NCBI GenBank assembly: GCA_028278555.1 | Contig: JANQEA010000079.1 | Coordinates: 186,001-250,000 of the forward strand | DNA from: Candidatus Bipolaricaulota bacterium | Lineage (GTDB): Bacteria > Bipolaricaulota > Bipolaricaulia > UBA7950 > UBA9294 | DNA: 64,000 bases | Direction of reading: 5' to 3' | Part shown: positions 53,996-62,047 of the stretch, piece by piece | Layout: each line of letters begins with the position of its first letter | Position numbering within the stretch: position 1 is the first letter of the stretch | Made by a program: the position numbers and the translations under genes | The notes under the pieces: generated by a model | Told to the model about the DNA's origin: nothing | The model's database searches: none | What the model saw: the letters and a program-made list of their open reading frames with translations, nothing else

Positions 53996-54925
53996 ATGTC
54001 ACGCTCCGTTTGGGTTGCTTGCATTCTCGTCTTCGTGTGCAGCTGGTCGATCTTCGGCTACAAGTATCCGTACTACCACCTGACTCCGTGGCGGTATGGC
54101 GCGATCGCATGGATCGGCGAGGAGCCGGCCGATCCGTCGTTCTTCATCACCCGGCTCGATCGGACGCTCGATCGCGTCTTCGCGTTCTGGGGACTCGATC
54201 CGATCGAACCTCACCCGCGCTGGGCCGAACCTCAGTTGTGGAAGCAGTGGATGGGCAGCACCGAGCGTCTCTTCGCGACGAGCATCCGCGACTACGTGGA
54301 ACGAACGTTCTGGAAGCTCCCGGCACCGTCTTGGTCAGGTGAGCCGATCTGGCCGCTGGTGGTCGTCGTCTACCCGGATCGGGAGACGTTCCGGCAGCTG
54401 ACAGGGAGCAAGTACGCGGGCTGGTTCAGCTTCGGCCAGGCGGGTCTGCCAGGACCGAGGAAGCTGCTCTACGGGCTCCCCGCCCTGCTCGTCGTTCACT
54501 TGACGACGAGCGAGGCGACGCTGGCGCACGAGCTGACGCACTGGCTCACCTATCAATCGTTGACGACGGACGCCGTCTGGATCGGCGATCTGCCCCTCTA
54601 CCTGCTCGAGGGGATGGCGGAAGTGTGCGAAAGGCTGTTCCCGCGGCCGGACGGCGATCGATTCATGGGGAGCGGCGGCAGATGGGGGAGCACCGTCCTC
54701 GACATGGTGGCGGAGTCCTGTCTGACGGAGGACCTCTTTCCGCTGGCGATGTACGTGCTCGGGGAGAGCTTCGTCGCCTACCTGATCGAGCAATGGGGCG
54801 TCGGTGGATTCTGGGCGAACCTGCCCGCGTGGGCGGAGATGTCCGGCGAGTTTGTCGAGCTGCACGAGCCGGATTGGCGCGAATCCCTCGGACTGCCGCC
54901 GGAGTGTGGGATTGGAGCGGAATGA
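53996..54925 (+). CDS. Secreted gluzincin-like zinc metallopeptidase
   Basis: 309 residues. A signal peptide or anchor (VWVACILVFVCSWSIFG) opens the protein. The zinc site is LAHELTHWL (HExxH, about residue 177) with the third ligand in LLEGMAEV about 30 residues later, the gluzincin arrangement. The C-terminus (LHEPDWRESLGLP) matches the next gene's RHEPGWRVWLGLP, so the two are paralogues. Peptidase MA-like or Bac_protease-type activity is likely but untested. Confidence 0.72.
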   Translation: MSRSVWVACILVFVCSWSIFGYKYPYYHLTPWRYGAIAWIGEEPADPSFFITRLDRTLDRVFAFWGLDPIEPHPRWAEPQLWKQWMGSTERLFATSIRDYVERTFWKLPAPSWSGEPIWPLVVVVYPDRETFRQLTGSKYAGWFSFGQAGLPGPRKLLYGLPALLVVHLTTSEATLAHELTHWLTYQSLTTDAVWIGDLPLYLLEGMAEVCERLFPRPDGDRFMGSGGRWGSTVLDMVAESCLTEDLFPLAMYVLGESFVAYLIEQWGVGGFWANLPAWAEMSGEFVELHEPDWRESLGLPPECGIGAE

Positions 54926-55887
54926 CGGTGGCCAAGCATGCGGCATCACGGTGCCGACGGATCGCGGTTCTCGGACTCCTCCTGGCGATTACGTTGAGCA
55001 TCGGGGCGGCCAGCCAGAACACCGACTACTCGATCATGTCCTGGGCGTACGGCGTTGTCATCTGGCCGGGGCAGTTGAATACCTATCTCACGGTGCCTGA
55101 GCGGTTCGTCGAACGGCTGGAGGCGGCGGCCGAAGAAGCGTTCGGTTTCTGGGGATACGAGTTGCCCGAGCCCGAGGACGAGTGGCCGTGCCCGGTGCGA
55201 TACGCGGGACGATTGCTCATCGACGGGCCCTACGACGTGCGGATCGTCGATGAGGCGACGGGACGGGAAACGGTCGTTCCGAGCCTGGAATGGTCGGGTG
55301 CTCGACTCTCACCCTTCGTCGTGATCCCGTTCGTCGGGGAGTGGAGGATGCACGATGCCCTCGGCACGACGGCGACGTTCGGGGCGCAGTTCTTCGATCA
55401 ACCGCTGGTTCGAACCTACCCGGATGCAGAGGATTGGATCCACGAGGTCGGTCGGGGTTATCGGACGATGATTTGCGCGTCGTACGCCGGTGATGACGTG
55501 CTGATCCACGAATTCGCTCACTGGTTCCAGTGGGAGTGGTGCAGTGGCCATGACGTCCTGGCGATGCTCTTGCCGGGATTCATCCGCGAAGGAATGGCCG
55601 AGATGACGGCCGCTGAGGCCGAGAACCTGCCGCATGCGCCATGGGAGCGCCGAGGTGTGATTGACTGGGCTGAGGGGCACTGCCTGGCTGACGGCGTCGG
55701 CGCAGCGTCGCGCTACACGGTCGGCGAGAGTTTCATGACGTATCTGGTCGAGCAGCTCGGGACGGAAGGGTTCCTCGCGACACTGAAGGGGTGGACATCG
55801 GACCCGGTACCGCTGATCGAACGTCACGAGCCCGGTTGGCGCGTGTGGCTCGGTCTGCCCGAATCCTGCGGTTCGGACTCCGAGTGA
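54922..55887 (+). CDS. Secreted gluzincin-like zinc metallopeptidase, paralogue
   Basis: 321 residues; ATG overlaps the previous stop by 4 bases. Signal peptide (IAVLGLLLAITLSIGAASQ). Zinc site LIHEFAHWFQW near residue 195 and IREGMAEM after it. An extra 30-residue insertion near the middle distinguishes it from the upstream copy. Both probably act outside the cytosol as a pair. Confidence 0.75.
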   Translation: MTVAKHAASRCRRIAVLGLLLAITLSIGAASQNTDYSIMSWAYGVVIWPGQLNTYLTVPERFVERLEAAAEEAFGFWGYELPEPEDEWPCPVRYAGRLLIDGPYDVRIVDEATGRETVVPSLEWSGARLSPFVVIPFVGEWRMHDALGTTATFGAQFFDQPLVRTYPDAEDWIHEVGRGYRTMICASYAGDDVLIHEFAHWFQWEWCSGHDVLAMLLPGFIREGMAEMTAAEAENLPHAPWERRGVIDWAEGHCLADGVGAASRYTVGESFMTYLVEQLGTEGFLATLKGWTSDPVPLIERHEPGWRVWLGLPESCGSDSE

Positions 55888-55923
55888 CCGAGCTGCTGGC
55901 GTGTGCTCAGAGCATCGAACGGG

Positions 55924-56022
55924 CTATCCGCATGTGCCGCCGCCGCAATGCCCGTTGTAAAACGTGATCAACAGGATGATCGCGATGGCGACGTAGACGA
56001 TCGCCGAAAGATCGGGCTGCAT
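55924..56022 (-). CDS. 32-residue single-helix membrane peptide with Cys-Gly tail
   Basis: A strong AGGAGGGGAG directly precedes ATG at 56022. The peptide is a short acidic start, a hydrophobic helix (IVYVAIAIILLITFY) and an NGHCGGGTCG tail with two Cys and a His. Such tiny genes are often missed. It lies between convergent genes with its own ribosome site. Function unknown. Confidence 0.6.
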   Translation of the reverse strand: MQPDLSAIVYVAIAIILLITFYNGHCGGGTCG

Positions 56023-56072
56023 CTCCCCCTCCTACTCTACGACCCCCGAGCCGAAGCGGCTTCGAGTTCGCG

Positions 56073-59000
56073 TTACTCTCCGACCTGGAGGCTCGCGCTC
56101 TCTGTCCCATACCGGAGGATCGCCTCCGGGAAGGCGAGGATCGACGCGTAAACCCACGTCTGATCAGAGGCTCGCTCGATTCCGACTTGGATACAATCCC
56201 CGATGTCCCTGAACAAGCGGTAACGGGGGTTCTCGATGCGCGGGGCGGGTGTCGCCTCGTACGTCGCGCTGTAGGATGCACCCCAGTCGGATTCGGTTCG
56301 GATTTCGATCGCTGCCTCGAGCGATTCGAGCATGCCGTCTTCGAGGATTGCTTCCGCCGAGAACTCCGTTCCCGTTCGAGTGCCTGCGACGATGACGTCG
56401 ATCTCGATCGGCTCGAATCGAGCGGCGGCCGGGTCGTACGGGATTCTCCACGAGGCAACGATCGCCTCGATCGACGCGTCGCCACGGAGGACAACCGCGT
56501 CGAGGACCGCGCCTTCGACATCGTACGTGAGGGCGAGCGACCACGATGGGTTCCCGTTCCACGAGGCGGTCGCCAACAGGGGATCGGCCGCCATCGCCAT
56601 CAGGTCGTACCCGCTCTCGATCCGGAGGGATGCGCCCCCGGATCGGGCGATCTGCCAACCGATGTGCTGGCGCGCCTCGATCCGATCGAAGTCGAACGGG
56701 CTTTCGGATGTGACGATCGAGCCTGTGTAGGCGATCGTCAGTCCGTCGCGGACGAGGCGGATCGAGGACGTCAACGCCGTTCGATCGATCGTCTCGATCC
56801 CATCGTATCGTGTGTAGGTGACAGCACTCGATGGCGAGACCGTGAACCCCATAGTGCGAAACGGGATCACGGTGGCGGACACGCCGCTGGTCAGTCGGAG
56901 GGCCTCGGCGGTCAGCGTTGTTCCGGTCCATTCGCGAATCCATCCGGCGCTGATCCGCGGGGTCAGAGAGAGGACGCCTAAGTCAACCGCATACCGGGAG
57001 ATCGAGATCTCCGGGAGTCGTTGGGTCGTCACGTTACCCTCTTCCTTCCAGCTTCGTGTCGCCGAGAGGGAGAAGCGCCAGTCATCGAACCGTCCGGCTG
57101 CGCTCGCGGCGAACGAGAGTGACTCGTTCTCGCCGCGGGACTCGTAGCCGAGTTGCCCGCTTCCGCGCCACGACGCGCCGAGGTCGAACGAGTGATTCAG
57201 GGAGAGGCTGACGATCCGGTCGCCGACAACCGCTGGGAAGTAGTACGCGTCGATGGTCCCTTCGTGCCGCCCGAGGGCGTAGCGGAGGGCGAGCCCGACG
57301 CCGAGCTCACGGAACGCGTGATAGTAGTCGAACAAGAGACTGCCGTAGAGGCCTTCGTTCAGATAGAACGGGACGTTCCACTTGAGGAACCAGCCGCGTG
57401 CGCCGCTCCGTCCGATCGCTGGGAAGAGAGGGCTCTCGAGCGTCTCCTCGAGCGGCTGCACGTAGATCGGGAGCCAAAACGACGAGACGCCTACCACCCG
57501 AGCGGTCAGGCCGTAGACGACGAGAAGGCGATCCGGGTAGAGCTGGAGGCGATTCGCACGGAGCGTGTACGGCTGAGACCGAAACGGGAGGCCGCAGCAG
57601 TCGCAGGTCGTCACCTCGCCCCGATAGACCTCGATCAGGCTGGCCTCGCCGGCTTCGTCGAACGTGATGGTCCCGAGTTCGCCGCGGAAGTAGAGGGTAT
57701 GGCTCTCTCCGGACGAGTTCTCAATCGGGCTCTCCCCACGGAATTGACCCGCTTCGACGGAGCGGGTCAGCGTCCCGGTCTCGGTGATCTCGATGACCGC
57801 GGAGAGTCGATCGCCTGTCAGCGTGAATTCGTCTTCGATCGCGAGGCGGACGCCGCCGGTCGCCTCGAAGAGCCAGAGTCCATCCGGCGCCTGATGGAGT
57901 TCGAGCGCATCGGCGGAGAGGCTCAGGTCTTCGAACGTCGCCGCGACGGATCCAGTAGCGCGGATCTCGGTTCGGTCGGAGGAGATGAACAGCTCGTCGG
58001 CGTTCAGATCGAGTGGGATCTCGTCTGCACAAACGGCGATCGAGACGAGTCCGAGAAGGGCGAGAAACGGGATGAGACGCCGGAGACGCTTCAGCAGGTC
58101 GCGTGACGCCAGCCGATCGACCCGGAGGAAGAGGACGAGCCCGAGACCGCCGAAGAGGAGATTCGGAAGCCATGCGGCCAGGGCCGGATGCATCGCGCCT
58201 CGCTGGCCGAGGGCCTGGGTCCACCAGAGGAGGCCCGTGAAGACGCTGATCAGCAGGAGGCTGGCGATGATCCCGACGGCGCGGCCGCGTGCGCCGAAGG
58301 TGAACGAGAGCGTGCCGCCGAGGAGGACGAAGACGATTGTCGACAGCGGGAGGGCGATCTTGTGGTGGATCTCGAGGAGGTACGGATCGGCGCGCTGACC
58401 GGATTTCGAGGCCTGTTCGACGCGGGCGAGCAGCTCGCCGATTCCCATCTCATCGGGCGAGCGGGACTGGCTTAGGATCTGCTCGACGCTCTGATCGACC
58501 GGGATCGACAGCTCCTCGAACCCGCCCGAGTAGACGAGGCGGCCCTCCGGGTCGAAGCCGTAGGTCCGGCCGGCTTCGAGTTCCCACGTTCGCTCCGTCC
58601 ATGCTCCCGTTTCGGCGGTGATCAGCGCGACCTGTGTCTCGGATCCGGAGACGGCGGGGAAGAGATCCCCCCCCGTGTCGTAGATGAGGACGTCGTGGAG
58701 GGTTCGGGAGTTGGCGTCGTAGCGGCGGACGTAGAAGAAGAGGTTGTTCGGACCGGAGAAGATGGCGTTCGGTGTGATTCGTGGGATCGTCTGGCGGAAG
58801 ACGACCTCGAGATACGTCCGCTGGAACTCTCGTTCGGAGGCCGGCGCGGCCCAGTTGTTGATCACGAAGTCGACGGCACTGATGGCGGTGGCAGCGACGA
58901 TCAACGGGACGAGGATTCGGCGGAGCGAAATCCCGATCGCCTCGAACGCCATGATCTCGCGGTCGTGCATCAGCCTCCCAAGACCGAGGAACGTAGCGAA

Positions 59001-59216
59001 AAGCGCGGCCATCGGAACGGCGAGCACGAAAAGCGTCGGGAGTTCGAGGATCACGAGGCGGAGGAGGGTCGTCATCTCGACGCCGCGATCGACCATCAAC
59101 GGTGTGAGTGACAGGATGATGTTCAAGAGCAAGAAGAGCAGAAGACCGACCAACGCGAGCACAAACGGGCCGACCATCTCCCGAAGCAGATAGCGATCGC
59201 AGCGGCGCAGGGTCAT
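56073..59216 (-). CDS. LptF/LptG permease fused to an LptA/LptD-like outer-membrane part
   Basis: 1047 residues from the ATG at 59216 (DRYLLREMVGPFVLALVGLL); a frame extending to 59336 has no support. Residues 1-365 are an LptF/G permease: N-terminal helices, a periplasmic jellyroll (about 110-270) and C-terminal helices (IALPLSTIVFVLLGGTLSF). Residues 372-396 look like an internal signal peptide (LLKRLRRLIPFLALLGLVSIAVCA). Residues 400-520 are OstA/LptA-like beta strands, and 520-1047 resemble LptD (TCDCCG-x(4)-QPYTL, SGARGWFLKWNVPFY, repeated aromatic-ended strands). The normal LPS pathway uses separate proteins in the two membranes. No stop or frameshift is seen at the junction. Confidence 0.75.
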   Translation of the reverse strand: MTLRRCDRYLLREMVGPFVLALVGLLLFLLLNIILSLTPLMVDRGVEMTTLLRLVILELPTLFVLAVPMAALFATFLGLGRLMHDREIMAFEAIGISLRRILVPLIVAATAISAVDFVINNWAAPASEREFQRTYLEVVFRQTIPRITPNAIFSGPNNLFFYVRRYDANSRTLHDVLIYDTGGDLFPAVSGSETQVALITAETGAWTERTWELEAGRTYGFDPEGRLVYSGGFEELSIPVDQSVEQILSQSRSPDEMGIGELLARVEQASKSGQRADPYLLEIHHKIALPLSTIVFVLLGGTLSFTFGARGRAVGIIASLLLISVFTGLLWWTQALGQRGAMHPALAAWLPNLLFGGLGLVLFLRVDRLASRDLLKRLRRLIPFLALLGLVSIAVCADEIPLDLNADELFISSDRTEIRATGSVAATFEDLSLSADALELHQAPDGLWLFEATGGVRLAIEDEFTLTGDRLSAVIEITETGTLTRSVEAGQFRGESPIENSSGESHTLYFRGELGTITFDEAGEASLIEVYRGEVTTCDCCGLPFRSQPYTLRANRLQLYPDRLLVVYGLTARVVGVSSFWLPIYVQPLEETLESPLFPAIGRSGARGWFLKWNVPFYLNEGLYGSLLFDYYHAFRELGVGLALRYALGRHEGTIDAYYFPAVVGDRIVSLSLNHSFDLGASWRGSGQLGYESRGENESLSFAASAAGRFDDWRFSLSATRSWKEEGNVTTQRLPEISISRYAVDLGVLSLTPRISAGWIREWTGTTLTAEALRLTSGVSATVIPFRTMGFTVSPSSAVTYTRYDGIETIDRTALTSSIRLVRDGLTIAYTGSIVTSESPFDFDRIEARQHIGWQIARSGGASLRIESGYDLMAMAADPLLATASWNGNPSWSLALTYDVEGAVLDAVVLRGDASIEAIVASWRIPYDPAAARFEPIEIDVIVAGTRTGTEFSAEAILEDGMLESLEAAIEIRTESDWGASYSATYEATPAPRIENPRYRLFRDIGDCIQVGIERASDQTWVYASILAFPEAILRYGTESASLQVGE

Positions 59217-59334
59217 GTCGCTGCGAGTGTACCGGACGTTCCGGTGCGCGGACCACCCGGGACAAAGTGGCCGCAAACCTGTCCCTAACGCCGATGGACG
59301 GCCTCTCATGGATGGAGTACCCTCCGACGTGATC

Positions 59335-60651
59335 ATGGGAAAGCGGGTCTACATCGAGACTTGGGGCTGCCAGATGAACCTCCATCAGTCGGAGGGCCTC
59401 GCCGGTGTGATGGCCCGGGCCGGCTACGACATCGTCGACCGGCTCGACGCGGCCGACGTGGTCCTCTTCAACGGGTGCATGGTCCGTCAGAAGGCGGAGG
59501 AGAAGGTCTTCGGGCGGATCGGGGCGGTCGTCGAGGAGAAGCGAGTCCGCCCGGTGACGCTCGGCGTCGGCGGCTGCCTCGGGCAGGTTTGGGGCGAATC
59601 CCTCCTCGAACGTTTCCCGGCGATCGATTTCGTCTTCGGCTCTGGCGGGCACGGATCGATCCCGGATCTCGTGGCCCGCGTGGCGGAAACGTTTGCGCGC
59701 ATCGTCGCGTGCGAAGAACCGACGTCGATCGATGAGATCCCGCTCGTGCGGCGGAGTGCCGTCAGCGCGATGGTAACGATCACTGAAGGATGCTCGAACT
59801 ACTGCTCGTACTGCATCGTCCCGTACGCGCGCGGTCCGATGCGGAGCCGCGATCCGGCGGCGATCCTCCGAGAGGCCGAGGAGGCGATCGCCGACGGGGC
59901 GCAGGAAGTCCTCCTCCTCGGCCAGAACGTGAACGCCTACGGGGTCGACCGTCCGGATGTCGGACGGTTCGAAGGCCTGTTGGAGCGTGTCGCGGCGACG
60001 GGGATTCCGCGGGTCCGTTTCACGACGTCGCATCCGCGGGACATGACCGACGACGTCCTCGATGCGATCGCCTCGACGCCGAACCTCTGCAACCATCTCC
60101 ACCTTCCGGCGCAGTCGGGGAGCGATCGGATCCTCGCGTCGATGAACCGCGGCTACACGTCGGCCCGGTACCGCGAGATCGTCCGCGCGGCCCGTGAGAG
60201 GGTCGACGGGATCAACCTGACGACCGACCTGATCGTCGGGTACCCGGGGGAGTCGATCGCGGATTTCGAGGAGACGATGAACTTGATTGAGGAGGTCCGG
60301 TTCGGATCGATCTTCGTCGCGAAGTACTCGCCACGCCCATTGACGAGGAGCGCTCGAGTGGAGGATGATGTATCCGAGTCGGAGAAGGCCGAGCGACTGG
60401 AGCGTGTCCTCGCGCGGCAGCGGGAGATCGCGCTGCAGGAGAATGAACGATTCATCGGTCGCGATGTCGAGGTTCTGCTCGAATCCGAAGCGCGGGGCGG
60501 CGGATCGGTCGGCCGAGCGGAGGACCATCGGACAGTCGTCGCGCGCGGCGGGACGATCGGCGAACTGGAGACGGTCCGGGTCGAGGCTGTGTCCGCCGCG
60601 GGACTCTCTGGGGCGGTCGCAGTGCGCGAGGGGATCGAGGGAAGACGATGA
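59335..60651 (+). CDS. miaB: MiaB-family tRNA methylthiotransferase
   Basis: 438 residues. Radical-SAM cluster CSNYCSYC (about residues 158-165), an N-terminal UPF0004 domain with ETWGCQMN, FNGCMV and GGCLGQ Cys that bind the second cluster, and a C-terminal TRAM-like domain (EVLLESEARGGGSVGRAEDHRTVV). QMN at the start favours MiaB, which makes ms2i6A in tRNA, over RimO or MtaB. It is divergent from the Lpt fusion and overlaps the next gene by 4 bases. Confidence 0.9.
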   Translation: MGKRVYIETWGCQMNLHQSEGLAGVMARAGYDIVDRLDAADVVLFNGCMVRQKAEEKVFGRIGAVVEEKRVRPVTLGVGGCLGQVWGESLLERFPAIDFVFGSGGHGSIPDLVARVAETFARIVACEEPTSIDEIPLVRRSAVSAMVTITEGCSNYCSYCIVPYARGPMRSRDPAAILREAEEAIADGAQEVLLLGQNVNAYGVDRPDVGRFEGLLERVAATGIPRVRFTTSHPRDMTDDVLDAIASTPNLCNHLHLPAQSGSDRILASMNRGYTSARYREIVRAARERVDGINLTTDLIVGYPGESIADFEETMNLIEEVRFGSIFVAKYSPRPLTRSARVEDDVSESEKAERLERVLARQREIALQENERFIGRDVEVLLESEARGGGSVGRAEDHRTVVARGGTIGELETVRVEAVSAAGLSGAVAVREGIEGRR

Positions 60652-61616
60652 TCGTAACGGTCACACTGAACCCGGCGGTCGACAAAGTCTACTGGGTCGA
60701 CAGCCTGAAGGTCTGCCAGATCACGGAAGAGGAGTTCCTGACGCGCGCGACGCGGAGTTCGACGTCGGCCGGTGGGAAGGGCGTGAACATCTCTCGATTC
60801 CTGTCGGCGTTCGGGACGGAGAACGTCGCGATGGGATTCGTCGGCGGAAACACCGGACACGTCGTCGTCCGATACCTCCAGAACAAGGGCGTCACCACGA
60901 ACTTCGTCTGGATTCACGAGGAGACGCGGATCAACTCGATCATCCTCGAGAGCGGGCGCGATCACAGCCCGAACCTGATCAACGATCTCGGTCCGCAGAT
61001 CTCCGAAGCCGAGCTCGAGCGGTTCATGCGGAAGTACCGCCGGATCGTGAAGCGAGCCTCGTGGGTCGTCCTTGCGGGGAGCATCCCGCCCGGGGTCGAT
61101 CACGGGATCTACGGCGAGCTGGCGGAGATCGCGCGAGAGAACGGAGCGAGGGTCGTGGTCAGCGCCGGAGGCGACGCGTTGACGAAGGCGCTCCCTGCCT
61201 GCCCGTACTTGGTGAAGCCGGACACGCGCGAACACCTCCTTCTCGAGGGCACATCGCTGAAGTCGACCGAATCGATCATCGCGGCCGGGCAACACGTGAT
61301 CGCCTGCGGCGCGCAGATGGTCGTCATCTCCCACCACGTCACCGGCGACATCGCGATCACTCCTGACGCTGTCTGGGAGATCAACGCGAAGGTCCCGACC
61401 TCGGAGTTCAAGAACCTCGTCGGAGCGGACGACGCGTTCCTTGCAGGGATCCTGTACCAGCTCTCCGAAGGGGCGTCGGAGGAGGAGTCGCTCCGGTTCG
61501 GGATGGGCGCGGGAATCGCCAGCGCCGAGAGTGAGAAGAAGATCTGCGAGGATCGCGCCAAGGTCGAGGAAGAGATGAAGAAGGTCTCGGTGGAGAGGAT
61601 CGAGGAGGGAGCATGA
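60648..61616 (+). CDS. PfkB-family sugar-phosphate kinase (1-phosphofructokinase-like)
   Basis: 322 residues. It begins MIVTVTLNPAVDKVY, and the GGKGVNISRFL segment is that of the FruK/LacC branch, which phosphorylates fructose-1-phosphate or tagatose-6-phosphate. The catalytic motif reads VGADDAFLAGIL, where nearly all members have GAGD or GSGD; the general-base Asp is kept but the middle Gly is Asp. A CBS-domain gene overlaps its stop, so nucleotide-linked regulation is possible. No PTS genes are nearby. Confidence 0.82.
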   Translation: MIVTVTLNPAVDKVYWVDSLKVCQITEEEFLTRATRSSTSAGGKGVNISRFLSAFGTENVAMGFVGGNTGHVVVRYLQNKGVTTNFVWIHEETRINSIILESGRDHSPNLINDLGPQISEAELERFMRKYRRIVKRASWVVLAGSIPPGVDHGIYGELAEIARENGARVVVSAGGDALTKALPACPYLVKPDTREHLLLEGTSLKSTESIIAAGQHVIACGAQMVVISHHVTGDIAITPDAVWEINAKVPTSEFKNLVGADDAFLAGILYQLSEGASEEESLRFGMGAGIASAESEKKICEDRAKVEEEMKKVSVERIEEGA

Positions 61617-62047
61617 AGGTCCGCGAGATCATGACGAAAGACCTGACCGCGGTGGAGAAGGACATCCCTGTCCGGGAGCTGATCTTCATCCTCGACAACG
61701 CCGAGATGCCGAACGTCCCAGTCGTCGATGAGGAGAGCATGCTGATCGGATTCATCTCGGAGAAGGATCTGATTCGCGCTGCCCTCCCAGGTTACTTCGA
61801 GATGCTCCACAGCGCGTCGTTCATCCCGGACATGAACCAGCTGGCGAGCAAGCTCGCCCAGATTGCGGACGATCCGATCGAAGAGTACATGCGATCGGAC
61901 GTCCTCAGCGTCACGATGGACGACGACGATCTCCGCGCGGCCGACCTAATCATCCGCAAGGGTGTGAAGAACGTCCCGGTCGTCGACGACCAAGGACGGC
62001 TCGTCGGGCGCGTCCGCCGTATCGATCTTCTCAGGCACTTCCTCTAG
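61613..62047 (+). CDS. CBS-domain pair protein
   Basis: 144 residues. Two CBS motifs are visible: VREIMTKDLTAVEKDIPVRELIFIL...VPVVDEESMLIGFISEKDLI and IEEYMRSDVLSVTMDDDDLRAADLIIRKGVKNVPVVDDQGRLVGRVRRIDLL. They bind adenine nucleotides and would act as a regulatory partner, perhaps of the adjacent kinase. Its ATG overlaps the kinase stop, and its stop overlaps the next GTG by one base. Confidence 0.85.
   Translation: MKVREIMTKDLTAVEKDIPVRELIFILDNAEMPNVPVVDEESMLIGFISEKDLIRAALPGYFEMLHSASFIPDMNQLASKLAQIADDPIEEYMRSDVLSVTMDDDDLRAADLIIRKGVKNVPVVDDQGRLVGRVRRIDLLRHFL

Noticed and set aside
53736..54110. 124-codon minus-strand frame upstream of the array
   Set aside because: Low-complexity composition and overlap with the metallopeptidase gene; it also covers the promoter.
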